DNA of 64,000 bases from the NCBI RefSeq assembly GCF_026151205.1, contig NC_087073.1:6159001-6223000 (forward strand), written 5' to 3'. Positions 34,862 through 46,390 of the stretch are shown here, one piece after another; positions within the stretch are counted from its first letter, which is position 1, and every line of letters begins with the position of its first letter. Source of the stretch: Bolinopsis microptera. Its lineage: Eukaryota; Ctenophora; Tentaculata; Lobata; Bolinopsidae. The notes beneath the pieces were generated by a model. That model saw nothing but the letters and a program-made list of their open reading frames with translations, had not been told where the DNA came from and did no database searches. The position numbers and the translations under genes were made by a program.

Positions 34862-37800
34862 AGTAGTTAAAATTTTAGGATTTTTACTGATCCACATTAA
34901 AATTTCAAGACATATATGATAAAATCTGTCGTCTTTTATCTTAGTTTCATATGTAAAGAAATCACATACATAAAGAGGAATTCTAAATGCAGAATTGCAA
35001 TTGCATCTTGTGCGTATAAATTTGTATATCATGAATGAAATTATAGAAATTATATGGAAGTTTTTAGAAGACGGAAATAAGACAATGCCAAACATCAAGG
35101 TTAGACATATTATCACATTATCGGGGTGACAACTGGACTCTGTAGTCATATCACTGTAAAGCTCTATTAGCTATACTCGCTAAAGCAGTAAAGCACCTGC
35201 CTCTAACAAGGCCTATTTCAGAGTGCTCACAAAACATGCTAACACTAAAATACCCATCTTGTGCAACACCTATACCCTAAGTAGCAAGTACCCAGTCCTT
35301 TGTGATAGTAGACCATAGATCTCGAACCGAGGGTTACGATACCAGACATATGACACGCAGGTACAAAAAACACCCTCTGATCCCAGCCGCATATTAAGTA
35401 AACAATAAAGTGTGGTCGGCATAGAATCGGTCCGCGTTTCAGAGCAATGACCACCATATCATATCAGTAGTAGAGATAGACAATACAGCTCGAGGTCCTC
35501 AGCAATTAATGTGAATTGTGAGCTCAATCTTATCGGCAGATCTCGACATGTGAACATATGTTATTGATAGTGGTGCAGCAGTTGTACCACCATGGACACC
35601 ATGATTAAATTGGGGCCTGTATTTAATGAGTTAGTGACGGATCAGTATAAAACCAGATGAAGTTATGAACTACCGGGGAATATTACGGGCAATATTACGG
35701 GCATGATTCTAAACCAATAAGATAGTGATCGATGGTGGAATGGATCATTTTTATAGCTATTAGTATTATTAAACTTATAGGAGTGTCCCAAAGGATTCGA
35801 GTCTTTAATCCAATTTTCAACGACAAAATTAGCGTGATTTTAAGCAAGCATAGCCCATGTATAATAATAGAAGTAATATCGATTAGTCTTGCGAATGTAG
35901 GTTCATTCGAGAAATTAACTGGATGCAACTTTCATAAGACCGTATTTCATAAGACCGTCTTGAACACTGCAATTATGATCATCCTCGATAAGAAATGAAT
36001 TGAATGTTCGAACTTTTGATCTAATTTCTGGCTTTGTCAAAAACATTATTATAGGGAGGAGCCTGACCAGGAAACCGTAGAATCCTTTACAATTTGTATC
36101 AATGACAAATGAACATACAAAGCGCTCTCAATTCTCATGTTATAACGACAATAGTAAAAAGGAGGGAGTGACCTGCCACACCCACGGTAATCCATGAAAT
36201 TTTACGAAACTTTCAGGAAAACTAAGTCTGACCCATATCTATAATTTCCGAACATTTTGTGCAATTCTGACACGAATCACGTGAGTTAATAAAGGGTTGC
36301 GTGTCCCACATGCACCCTGTATGTATATCGGAAATGATGATGCCAAGGTTCTGTTATTAAAGATTGAGCATGTTTAGAAATATGATAGTCAGCAGAACAC
36401 GAGGGGACGTTTTAATACTTCAAAGTAAAAAAGCTATTATATCATGGCTAACTTTATTACTTATTGATTCTTTGAATAGCGAGATAGTAATTTAATAATA
36501 GCACCTTTGAGAACTTCTGATCTTCAACTTCAAGATTACTTTTTTATCTTACCACGGGCCACGAGGCCAACGCTACAATTATTTGTTATTGTCTAGCCAC
36601 ATGCTCACCAAAATTATTTTTAAAGGAGTAATTGTTTTCTGAATGATGTTTAAAAATCAAGGAAGACTACCTGAAAACACGTTTTTATATGAAATATGTG
36701 ACGAATTATTCGTCTATTATAATGCTATTTCTTGTCACTTTGTCATAAACCGCAATCTTTATAGCGGAAGATGAAAATCCGTCCAGTCTATTTATTTTTG
36801 ATATTGACAATATGTTTCTCGTCCTTTAAGTCCAACTTTAGAAAAACGCATTTAGGTATCTAATTTTGTAAGCTCAAGTTTTAAATTGCTTATAATTATA
36901 TCATCTGGTCTGTACTGCATAGGACTCTAATTCGAATATGTGGTATATTATTTAAACAGTGTAAACACGCCTTACAATTACGGCAAAACCCGTATCGGAA
37001 TTATAAAGTCGCAAACTTTCCATTTGTTTCTACAACGAGAACTCAAATTGATAGGCTCAGTGCTAACTGTTTGTCTGCAGATAGAAGTAAATAAATTGGG
37101 AGAATAGGAAGCCATCAAAGAATTGTTCACTCTTTACTCCCTGCCTATATGGAGTTGTTTTATTTTGTCAACCTAACCATTTACAAATTTTACACTGTTA
37201 TGTGGGTAGTTTATACTTATATCAGGACCAAATTGTATTGAATTCTCTACTTGTCAGCCATAATAAGGCCCTGCTTACCTCAATCATTGGCTGCTACACG
37301 TACTCATGATACTTGGCATATAAATGACCATTGGTAATTGACTTTGTATCATTTCAATCATTGCTTCCGGTGATAGGCGCAGATTCTGCCACAATTAGAG
37401 TAATTGGGTGATCTGATTAGCATTAAAGTCGGACTAGTTACCTAAGACCTTCTCAATTCGCCAGCGGAAAGTGTATCACACCATCAAGAATTTCATTTTT
37501 CATTAATCACCATCTAGTCTACAAAGATCTAATTTTTGCTTATTTAACTAAACTTTCTATTGCCGGAAAATTGTTTGATCTGATCGCCACGCATTTTTGC
37601 CTCGCTTCATCAATCGGAATTGCTGTTTGTTCCAAACGATCAATTCAATTCAATCGAACGAAGATTGTAGCTTTGATCATTGATGCTCTAAAACAAACAA
37701 TTCATGTCAGAGTCTCTGTCAGCCTATTACCCTGATATTTCATAGCTGTTTTTGTTCTTTGCTTTTACAATTTGATCGTAGATGTGACCTTGTTGCTTAT

Positions 37801-39240
37801 TATTGAACTATTTGTGCTAATAGTTTTTCAAACAATCCCTGCTTGAACGTTGAATTCATCTTTTTTGGTATCGGATAATACAATTGGACGTCAAAATTGA
37901 TCGGACGTCCACCAGATGATTCTACTTCTACGCTACTTTCTAAATAGAGAATAAAGAACATACCTAAATAATTTTTAAATAAAAAGTCTGAATCGAGAAG
38001 TAGGCTGAATATTCAGTAGACTGATTTCGAAAGAATTGAGCACAAATACCGGATTCTTCGATCTACTGTCCTTTGTACTCTCTAACTAAACTTAAAGTGA
38101 CCCAATTACTATTACACCAATCACTATAAGTCAGTCATTAACTTAGAGCTAGAGGGGCAAGACACCACATAATGCTAAGAAAACCAAATCAAGCCCATCG
38201 ATAATGATACTTGGCTGCGTTTACGTTACAGACGATCAATCTATCGGCACTCCACAATCAACTAATATAAAGCAGTTATACCTGTTATTTGACAAATACC
38301 AACACTGTTGATCTTGCAAGACATCACAAAAATCTCAACAACCGTTAACAATAGTATTGTTGCGTATTATCGTCATACCCCTAACTATACTGCCAATCTG
38401 AAAGGAATCCAATCAAGCTGAAATGGGCATGATTTTGTTAACAGTCTGTTGATCAAAATAGGGTCCACTCAAAGAGATATAATCGATTTGAGGGAAAGAA
38501 AACACAGTAGTGTATATGACTGAAAAATAGATTAGATATTTTGTGCTTACGGGCAGCTGCTGTCTTCATTAGGGATTACGTGAATTGATGACAGAGGCTT
38601 ATAATGGTTATCATATTAAGGGTTATTAAAGAACCAAAGCTATACCAATATTATTAGCCCTTCTTTAGACATCCGTAACACTTAAAATCAAGATGAAGGG
38701 CCTAAGACATCGCTAATCGATACAGAATTGGGACCGTCTAACTTTACATAAGCACCCTCCTTAATTCGAGCGTCAAGGTAACTCGAAATGATCGAGTTAT
38801 AGCATTTCATATCATGATAATGTCATTGAAATTTAATTTGAATTGCATGCCTGGCGAAGCTTTGACCGAGATACGGTTCGGTCGAAAATTCTTTGATCAA
38901 TTGCATTTGCAATACTATAATATTTATATTGTGAAAATTGGCGATTGATTACTGAGCATTTTTATACCTGCACCAAGTATAATCGATATGAAACATCACA
39001 GCTCGTAAAGGAACGAAATGATAATGTCAAAGTAACCGAGCGTAAAGCTGTAAGATTTGACTTCGAGATACTTAAGTTACCGCTAATAAGTGATAAAGAG
39101 ATGAGCCCTCACGTATATTATATCACAATTTTAGCTAACCATCTTGCATCACCTGCCAGAACTCAAATTATTTACAGAATTTAGAGCCGAACCGTCGTAT
39201 TCTAAACGACAATATTTAACATTTTAACTTTCAAGGTTCG
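34862..39240. other. Long AT-rich stretch with no supported gene
   Basis: Only short ORFs occur (35732-35998 plus, 35695-35928 minus, 38945-39184 plus), all hydrophobic or AT-driven and without splice signals. The last part lies directly upstream of the CD225 gene and should hold its promoter. I see no clear TATA box; scattered taattag/ataatgat motifs are not specific. Confidence 0.45.
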
Positions 39241-39242
39241 AA

Positions 39243-41021
39243 ATGATGGTTGTTGAAGATGGATCGATGTATACAAAGCTCGGAACGAAATCGAGTAATT
39301 CGGAGTCAGATGTAAGTTTTTGATTTAATGTCTTGCATTTTAATTAAACTTGTCTAGAAATATGGTCATTTTAACAACGATGAGATGCTCATATATTTAT
39401 GTCGTTGCAAATGGCTGAAAATGTTTCTGTTCGCATTGTCATGACTTGTTTCATAAATCACGACAGAGACTCATGACAGAGATCAAAGCGGTTTCCGATG
39501 CAACCCAACGAATCGTCAGGAGCCTGTTGATCTTAGCGGAGAATTGCAAAACGCAAAGGGACAGATCCAATTAATTACCTATTGATCCCACTTTATTCCA
39601 TTAGCTCCAGTTCCACAAGATGAGCAAATACGATAGCCCAACTTATAGTCCATTCGTATAATGGCTCCACTATTGCACAAGATATAGTAATATCACTCTA
39701 CCGGTATATTCGACAATAGACTTAGAACCATCAACCGTCGGATCCAATATGCCACATACGTAATACGTTATACGAGTTTAATTTAAGTTGTAGACGAATT
39801 GAAGACGAATGTAACGACCGAGATACTCAGTATAGAATTGTTGGCCATAGTAATGCCAGATATAGGAATGGAATTATAAATGTAAATGTGCAGTCCATTA
39901 CAACACAAACGAGATTATTTTGAGCGGGTAATAATAATAACGGGCAATAATTTAATCTTTCGAGAAAGTCAAAGCGGTATCCGTATAACTATATGTAACT
40001 CAAGGCTAAACTTCCTCAAAGTTGAGACAATGTTAAAGCGCTTGAAGCTCCAGTGACAGGTATATTAAATTACATATATTTATAATAGTTGTATTGGTAA
40101 TGGCAGGTGACAGGCGTATGAGATAAATAACCAATAACCACCATTTGAAATGACACTATTAAATTGAGTTGGATCATTTTTCGATACGAGATTGGGGACG
40201 GGTTCTATATAATAACCAAACCATTATTATTATTAAAAGACTGGGGATTTCATTCGGAGTGACATACTACATAATTATACTACAATACGACTAAGAGTCT
40301 TAGTAAGACTATAAGCGGACTGGAGAAAGTTGTTTAAATTAAGGAGACACTCACGTACTATGAGGCTAATTTTCCAAAACTCACGGAAACCTATTTTAAT
40401 TTAGATCTGTTTCGAAGATTCTAAAAACTTAGAAAGACAGATTATTTGTACCCAAAACTTTGGGAAAAAAATACACCTTCTAGATCTGCAGTGACACAAA
40501 TCAGTGCATATTTGTTCTTATCTAATCGATAAACCTCTTTATCTATGACTCTAGATCTCATTTGCTTCAGATCCCACAGAATTACAACATCAATATTCAA
40601 TAACAGTAACACACTCTCATTTCAGAGCCACGCAGCGACGCCAGTAAACGTAGAGACCCACATTGCACTGTCCATCTTTCTCTGTCTCCTCTTCCCTGTC
40701 ACTGGTATCCCTGCTCTGATCTGTTCCTTGGAGTCCCGCAAGGCAATAAGTGACAAGTCCCTGCCCAGAGCTGCTACTTGGTCCAGAAGAGCGTGCATCC
40801 TGAACGCGGTAGGAGGGATTATCGTGGTGATGCTCCTGCTGACTTATGTGTTCTGGTTGATATCATGGTGGCTGACTCCGTTTCAACCTCCAGCTAGTTA
40901 CAGCTCTGGGTATGATGCTGCACCAGGGGTTGATGCTGGACCAGGTGAACAAGGACATTATAGAACATACATCGTCACTAAATCGCCTCCCCTTACCTAT
41001 CCTACTACTGGAACGATTTAG
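39243..41021 (+). CDS. CD225/dispanin (IFITM-related) small membrane protein, two exons
   Basis: Exon one (39243-39311, tandem ATGs) encodes 23 polar residues beginning MMVVEDGSMYTKLGTK. It ends GAT followed by a consensus GTAAGT. Exon two (40626-41021) follows acceptor ctctcatttcag in the same phase 0 and ends TAG. The joined product is 154 residues. Residues about 33-60 form a hydrophobic segment (HIALSIFLCLLFPVTGIPAL) followed by the polar loop SLESRKAISDKSLPRAATWS. A second hydrophobic segment follows (VGGIIVVMLLLTYVFWLI). This order (membrane helix, short loop with basic residues, membrane helix) is the CD225 domain shared by dispanins, which include vertebrate IFITM and PRRT proteins. 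Those act in membrane fusion control and trafficking, but the role of this copy is unknown. The C-terminus is a Pro/Gly/Tyr-rich tail (PPASYSSGYDAAPG). An extra exon in the 1.3-kb intron cannot be excluded. Confidence 0.85.
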
Positions 41022-41024
41022 GAG

Positions 41025-41700
41025 ATTGACTCTATAGACTTATTTGATAATATGATGATTGATTTACCACATATTTTGTGGCTTGCCGGACTATTTGGTA
41101 CCATGAGGAGCACATTAACGACCGGAAACTAAAAAGACACATAATGAATAATCTATTGATCCGTGTGACAGTTCCCAGAATCGTCAGCAGCCAGCAAAAA
41201 CCAGCAGAGACAATGGAACGACGTCACGCTATAACTCTATAAGATTCAGATTTGTCGGCCTCAAGAATTCTTAACAGTAGAAAGCGCAATTTCAATGCTT
41301 ATTATATGTAATTGTGATGCTGAAGGGGTTAGAGGCTGGATCGGAAGAATTACCTGGACTTTTTAAAACGAATTTGGCATGAAAATTTCCTGAACATTAG
41401 AGCTCATTTGTCATGATGATTTATAAGTCGTGAACTTATAACATGACATTTGTAAGAAATATCGTTAAAATCGCAGTTCTACTTCCACTCATTGAATAAC
41501 CCTAGAACTCTGAGAGTGGAAGAGGCCATTTATGGTCAAATCACAAGTAAAAGTTGCCTCAGTAAACTTGACCACGACAATATTATCCGATGATAAGATT
41601 TACTTGCTTCTCGGTTCGATTGTACTTACTTCTTTACTTATAGTTATATGCAAGGGTTTATATTCTGTGTTCTATGCATCCAAAATCATATTAGATTTAA
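41025..41700. other. 3' flank of the CD225 gene
   Basis: AT-rich sequence, probably including the 3' UTR. No second gene supported; the ORF starting 41532 runs into the MITE and is not considered real. Confidence 0.45.
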
Positions 41701-41701
41701 A

Positions 41702-41878
41702 GGGGTCGTTCACAGATTACGTAATAATCTTTTGGAACATTTTTACCCCCGGCCGCCCCCCCCCCCCCCTCCGTAATCAGTTTTACATATATAGCTATTG
41801 TGTCAAAATAACACTAGCGTAATCATTCGGAAACCTCCCCCCCCCCCTCAGCTGATTACGTAATATGTGAACGACCCC
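41702..41878. mobile_element. 177-bp MITE with GGGGTCGTTCACA ends
   Basis: The left end ggggtcgttcacagattacg and the right end (complement of taatatgtgaacgacccc) form inverted repeats of about 24 bp with one mismatch. Two poly-C runs (41755-41769 and 41837-41847) lie inside. Both flanks show aaa, so a 3-bp target duplication is possible but not decisive. The superfamily is unassigned. It has no coding capacity. Confidence 0.8.
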
Positions 41879-41879
41879 A

Positions 41880-42670
41880 AAGTACCGTCTAAAGACGACC
41901 TTAAAGTTATAGTCAGATTGGTCAAATATTTTCTTGTAATTTCGCCTGTACAAAGCTCATCTAAATTTTAACACATCATAATACCCCATTTAAAAGGGTA
42001 ACATCATAACATCTCTTGTCATCTGAAAGGTAAAACATCATTATGCTTCATCTAAATCTGTAAATGTTATGATGACGAATCAGTTTATCTGACGAAGACC
42101 TCCAAATATCGAAAAAAAGTTTTGAATACAGGGAGCTTGAGAATCCCGATTTTAGTAATTCAGATTGTAGTAATTCCAATTCCAATCTGAAATTTATTGC
42201 AGGGTACAATTGACATACAGAGATTAAAATTTGTGAATAAAACTTTGCAATTAAATGGAATATTACAGCGGTACCAAATTAAAACTATACAAATCAAAAT
42301 AAACACCCATTTTGTGATTTCAATCTAAATTTCAGCATGTAAAAGGACGCTATAAAAATTTGATAGGGTTATATTATAACACTTATTTACTGAAAATCTG
42401 AATAATAATAATATTAATATCTCAATCTCTGCCCTATAGCTGTAGGCTCGGCTCATCCTATTTACAGTTTATGTACAAATTTACATTGAAGAAACACAAG
42501 TTACGCATCCATAAACATTGCAATTAAGATTGGCCAGTGATATAATACTAATAGTTACAAACGTATGAGCTCAGCTCAGAAGCCACAGCTTAACTTAAAC
42601 TTCATCTCGTTTTAGAGGCCCTACTACCAACGACACGAATACTATCTGATATTTCAAAGTTCGCTGTAAA
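41880..42670. other. AT-rich spacer without supported gene
   Basis: No ORF or repeat that can be supported. Confidence 0.4.
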
Positions 42671-42674
42671 ACTA

Positions 42675-42856
42675 TCCTGAAGGAGCTACACCAGCGGTCC
42701 TACAATGCTTTGAAGGAGCTACACCAGTTGTCCTACAGTGCTTTGAAGGAGCTACACCAGCGGTCCTACTTAATGCTCTGAAGGAGCTACACTAGCGGTC
42801 CTACAATGCTCTGAACTTAAAGGAGCTACATCAGCAGTCCTACAATGCTCTGAAGT
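42675..42856. repeat. 33-bp minisatellite, five copies
   Basis: The unit gaaggagctacaccagcggtcctacaatgct... occurs five times, with small insertions (tta, acttaaa) between copies. It lies just beyond the stop codon of the minus-strand exon at 42868-43052, in its 3' UTR position. Confidence 0.85.
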
Positions 42857-42867
42857 GGAATATTAAT

Positions 42868-43052
42868 CTAGAAGGCAGTAGCCCGAAGTCGTGGCAGTAT
42901 CGTGGGTGTTTTGTTGTTGGAACTACTGCTGGCTCGGGTACTAGACCCCGCTTTACCACCAGGCTTGTTTCGGCGGCCCCGTACAGCTGTCCCTTCCTTG
43001 CTAGCCTCCAACAGGTGCTTGGGGAACAGACTCTTCTCATCAAACTTCAGAG
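42868..43052 (-). CDS. Terminal exon of a basic, Ser-rich unknown protein
   Basis: An acceptor cccattttcag (minus strand, ending at 43053) is followed by 60 open codons and a TAG at 42870-42868. The peptide reads LKFDEKSLFPKHLLEASKEG, then a basic Gly/Ser/Asn-rich tail (RGRRNKPGGKAGSSTRASSS), then TILPRLRATAF. This fits a disordered C-terminal end of a nuclear or cytoskeletal protein, but no family is recognised. The first base pair of the exon completes a split codon, so an upstream exon must exist; none was found within 1.5 kb. The longest ORF on the same strand here (42840-43043) is in the wrong frame for this acceptor. Confidence 0.6.
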
Positions 43053-43767
43053 CTGAAAATGGGTGTGGTTATTAGCTTGTACGTCACATATTGCTTTATA
43101 AAATCACAGTTATACAGATAGCTATTTATAATTATATTAACATCGCCATAATAAGGAATCATTTGAACACGCCAGGCAGTCGTTAAATGTAAAGACTAGA
43201 ACAAAAGATGATAAGGATTAAGGTCCGTGCCCCATAAAGTTTGTTGGTTTGATAAGATTATAAACCTCAGTGCACACATAGCACACATATTTTAGGTAGC
43301 TGAACAAATAACACCAGCTTCCTAAAGGGGGGTTTTCAAAAAGGCAAACAAAATTCGTCGATTCAGATGCTGGCCATATTACATGTTACCCAACTTTCAA
43401 GAAGGTTTAGTAGTTGTTATATCTAATAAATATTTAATAAATATCAGAATATGATAAAGGAATTATTTGCGCAATGATATTTTCACACCCTCCACAGTCA
43501 GCCGCTATGGCATGATTATCCAATATCCAACTTCTTTCTCTTGGTTAAGGTTTAATGTTAATCATATGTGTTGGATCAAATACAAGTATTTTACTTTTAT
43601 TGTTACAATTTTATATTCGTGTGTGGTAACTATTATTCGTTAGTGTATTGTAATTCTGTATAAAACAATTTGTGCACGTTATTGGCAGTATAAAATTGTG
43701 GTGAAGTATTGTGACGTTGCGTGATAGCTCGCGTATGAAACACAAAGTCATTTTATTTCTTTTTGTG
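43053..43767. other. Spacer or intron upstream of the terminal exon
   Basis: AT-rich. It probably represents intron sequence of the minus-strand gene; nothing else supported. Confidence 0.4.
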
Positions 43768-44604
43768 TTAAATTACTGAGTTGGAACTTGTCAAAAAATT
43801 GTTACGTGCCGTGTTGAATTTAAAAGAATCAGATAGAACAAAGTTAAATATTCCATACATTTCTGGTTGAATATTCATTCGCTTCGAGTAAGTTTGTTGT
43901 AATGTTAGCAGCAATATGAGTTGTCTAGTTACAGGAGTAGTCTGTGGGGGGTCCCCACTCCCCAGTAGACTGTAGGGAGGAGGGGGGTCCCCACTCCCCA
44001 GTAGACTGTAGGGAGGAGGGGGGGTCCCTACTCCCCAGTAGACTTGAAACATTCCAAGGATTTGAGTATAGGGCTGTTTGTGACGTATTTGTATCCTTGT
44101 AGTTGTTCTTGTAGTTGTTCTTGTAGTTGTTCTTGTAGTTGTTCTTGTAGTTGTTCTTGTACCCATGTTTTTTACATTGACCGTTTTATTGTATAACTCA
44201 GGGCTTGTGTATATGATGCTCTTATCTGTATAACTATTACATGGACAATAATTATAGGCCCATATTGCAATGCCAATATAAGTATAACAAGGTGGAGCCA
44301 GCCTCTCTCTTCGCGGCCGGATCTTCGATCGTTGTGTATATGTATTATGTAACAGCGAATAAAAACTTAACTTGAGCTCTTCGGATAAGGCAAAGAATCG
44401 AACTGGGCCGGGGATATTAATTTTATGCGCATAAATTTTGAAAACAACACATGGGCTTTTGAGAGGAGCTGACAAAAGGGACCATTCGTCAACTGTCGTT
44501 TGTGAGCTCATTCTCTGAAACCTAATATACAACAGATGCCAGATTTTGGTCTTATATAAGACCTCTTTCCTCACACATATCTTTGTAATTGTAAAGTAAA
44601 ACAC
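43768..44604 (-). CDS. Long ORF of doubtful coding status
   Basis: The frame is open for 278 codons from ATG, the longest non-repeat-dominated minus-strand ORF in the window. The N-terminal 130 residues have mixed composition. Then come five Thr/Arg repeats (GTRTTTRTTTRT) from a 12-bp array and three PPPPYSLLGSGD repeats from a 39/40-bp array. No domain is recognised, and the ORF contains sequence that is probably non-coding. It may be a chance frame extended by repeats whose lengths happen to fit. Confidence 0.25.
   Translation of the reverse strand: MFYFTITKICVRKEVLYKTKIWHLLYIRFQRMSSQTTVDEWSLLSAPLKSPCVVFKIYAHKINIPGPVRFFALSEELKLSFYSLLHNTYTQRSKIRPRRERLAPPCYTYIGIAIWAYNYCPCNSYTDKSIIYTSPELYNKTVNVKNMGTRTTTRTTTRTTTRTTTRTTTRIQIRHKQPYTQILGMFQVYWGVGTPPPPYSLLGSGDPPPPYSLLGSGDPPQTTPVTRQLILLLTLQQTYSKRMNIQPEMYGIFNFVLSDSFKFNTARNNFLTSSNSVI
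43942..44043. repeat. 39/40-bp tandem repeat, about 2.6 copies
   Basis: The block ggggtccccactccccagta recurs three times with a G-run of varying length between copies. Confidence 0.85.
44096..44160. repeat. 12-bp tandem repeat (cttgtagttgtt)n
   Basis: Five and a half perfect copies of cttgtagttgtt. Confidence 0.9.
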
Positions 44605-46390
44605 TTTCCCACCAGGCTGCTTATGTTATATTTCAACGATCCCTTATTATTGTGTAAATGCAATGATCATATTGACCTAATAATTACGTTTCATCTGATT
44701 TTCAAATGAATGTTTAAGATGACAGCCGTCTTTCATGTTTTTTGTCGACAGATAACCGATCATATTTCGTTGAAGTTTGAATAACATGGTCAGAGAGCAC
44801 GTTTCCTTAATTTGTGTAGTGGATTTGTAGTAGCTTACACTATAGTTTGATACATGTTTACAACTAGAACCACTTTAATTTGAATTTAACAAGACCTCCT
44901 AACCGAGAATTATATGGAAATTAAACATATTTACAGGATTATTTCATACTGTTAATTTAGTTCATCTCTGTCATCATTTCAAATTTGTATAGTCAATAGT
45001 GTATAAGAGCTTAATTTTCAAGCTCACTTCTGTCTCTCCTAGCAGACCTGGCCCTGTTTTTTTATTTTGCCCTTTTTTATTCACTTTTTAGTAGACGAAT
45101 AATGAATTAAGTATGTACTGTGTAAGTCCCAAGCTCACTGCTGCCTACTGATTGCTGTGCAGCGCCAGCAAGGACTAAAGGTACCGTAACGTGGTCCTTC
45201 CCAGCTGCTCCCGCTCCAACCTTCTTATGAGGTAACTATTGACCCTTCATTGTAACTCTGTCGGAACAGGCCACGTAGAAATTGTGTAGCCACTAATCAT
45301 TAGTCTGGCAAATGTACAGCTACAATGAACTTCTGTTGAAATAAGTAGGAGATGACAAGGCGAGAGATATTTATCATTAGTCGCTTCACAAATACAAATA
45401 GACACTGGGCTTATTCCGGAATCCGGATGTCTACAGTAGCACATTACCTCGGTGCTTTATACCAACAGTGTTGTGATCTGGTAAAAATATAGCTGGCCGA
45501 TTATCTAGCGTGAGCGGTAATATGATCACGGCTTGGTCGTATGTACCAACATCGCTTATCTACCGCAGATGATATAAAATATTGCAATCAGAGGAGTTTG
45601 ACGTTACTTTCTTGATAGTGCAAGTCTGGAAGTCTGGACGATTTGCAACCCTTCTCAGTCAATCTAATGAATCAGACCGTCGACTATTGACACGACTGAA
45701 GCATCTGATTGTTGGTGATCATATTGCATGAGACGGGCGATATATCATGCAAATTTCGGGGTATCCGCCTCCAATCCTTGCTCCATTATGAAGATTGTGT
45801 GGTCTGCACATCTCCTCGCTATCAGGTATTCGGATGAGCGGGTATTTACTTGTTAGCATGACAGCTTCTAGCAATGAAACACCACTGTGAATAGAGAATA
45901 ATAAAACAGCAGTCTTGGTGCACCTGTTCAAAGCGAATATGACCCCTGTTCTCAGAGCTTTACACGGTTAACCATTAGTATTAGTCAGGACCACGTGACC
46001 GCGCATCGTCCATCATTACCGCTGCATGTTAAAAACGGTTGTACTTCCATGATCTGTAACTCGATGCTTAAACGCCCGACAAATTTTCTTTTCGTTTAAT
46101 TAATGTCATTTCGAAATTATTTTCTATAGTTGTTCGTCTAAGCTTAATTAATAATTTAAGCATTTCAAACGAATCATATAATTATAGTAGTTCATTACTC
46201 TGTCGGGAAAATTACACTATTAGTTATTCGCCACGCCCCCAATCATTCGTTGAATTGCAGCCTTCTATTGTTTTTAGTCCCCGATAATTGAAAGTTGATT
46301 ACGTTCAATTCATTACTCTTAAACAGGCTGATAATGACCGTCCCTTGCCAGCTGCGATAACCAGGATCAGAAGATTTGAAATAATTATCA
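44605..46390. other. Spacer with short unsupported ORFs
   Basis: Minus-strand ORFs at 45247-45444 and 45719-45931 look superficially protein-like but lack splice signals or motifs. No repeat of note. Confidence 0.4.

Noticed and set aside
35265..35360. ggttcgagatc-like box on the minus strand, considered as a tRNA T-arm
   Set aside because: No matching acceptor, D or anticodon arms at the right spacing.
35695..35998. Hydrophobic ORFs on both strands, considered as a mitochondrial insertion
   Set aside because: No recognisable mitochondrial gene motif; composition explained by AT-richness.
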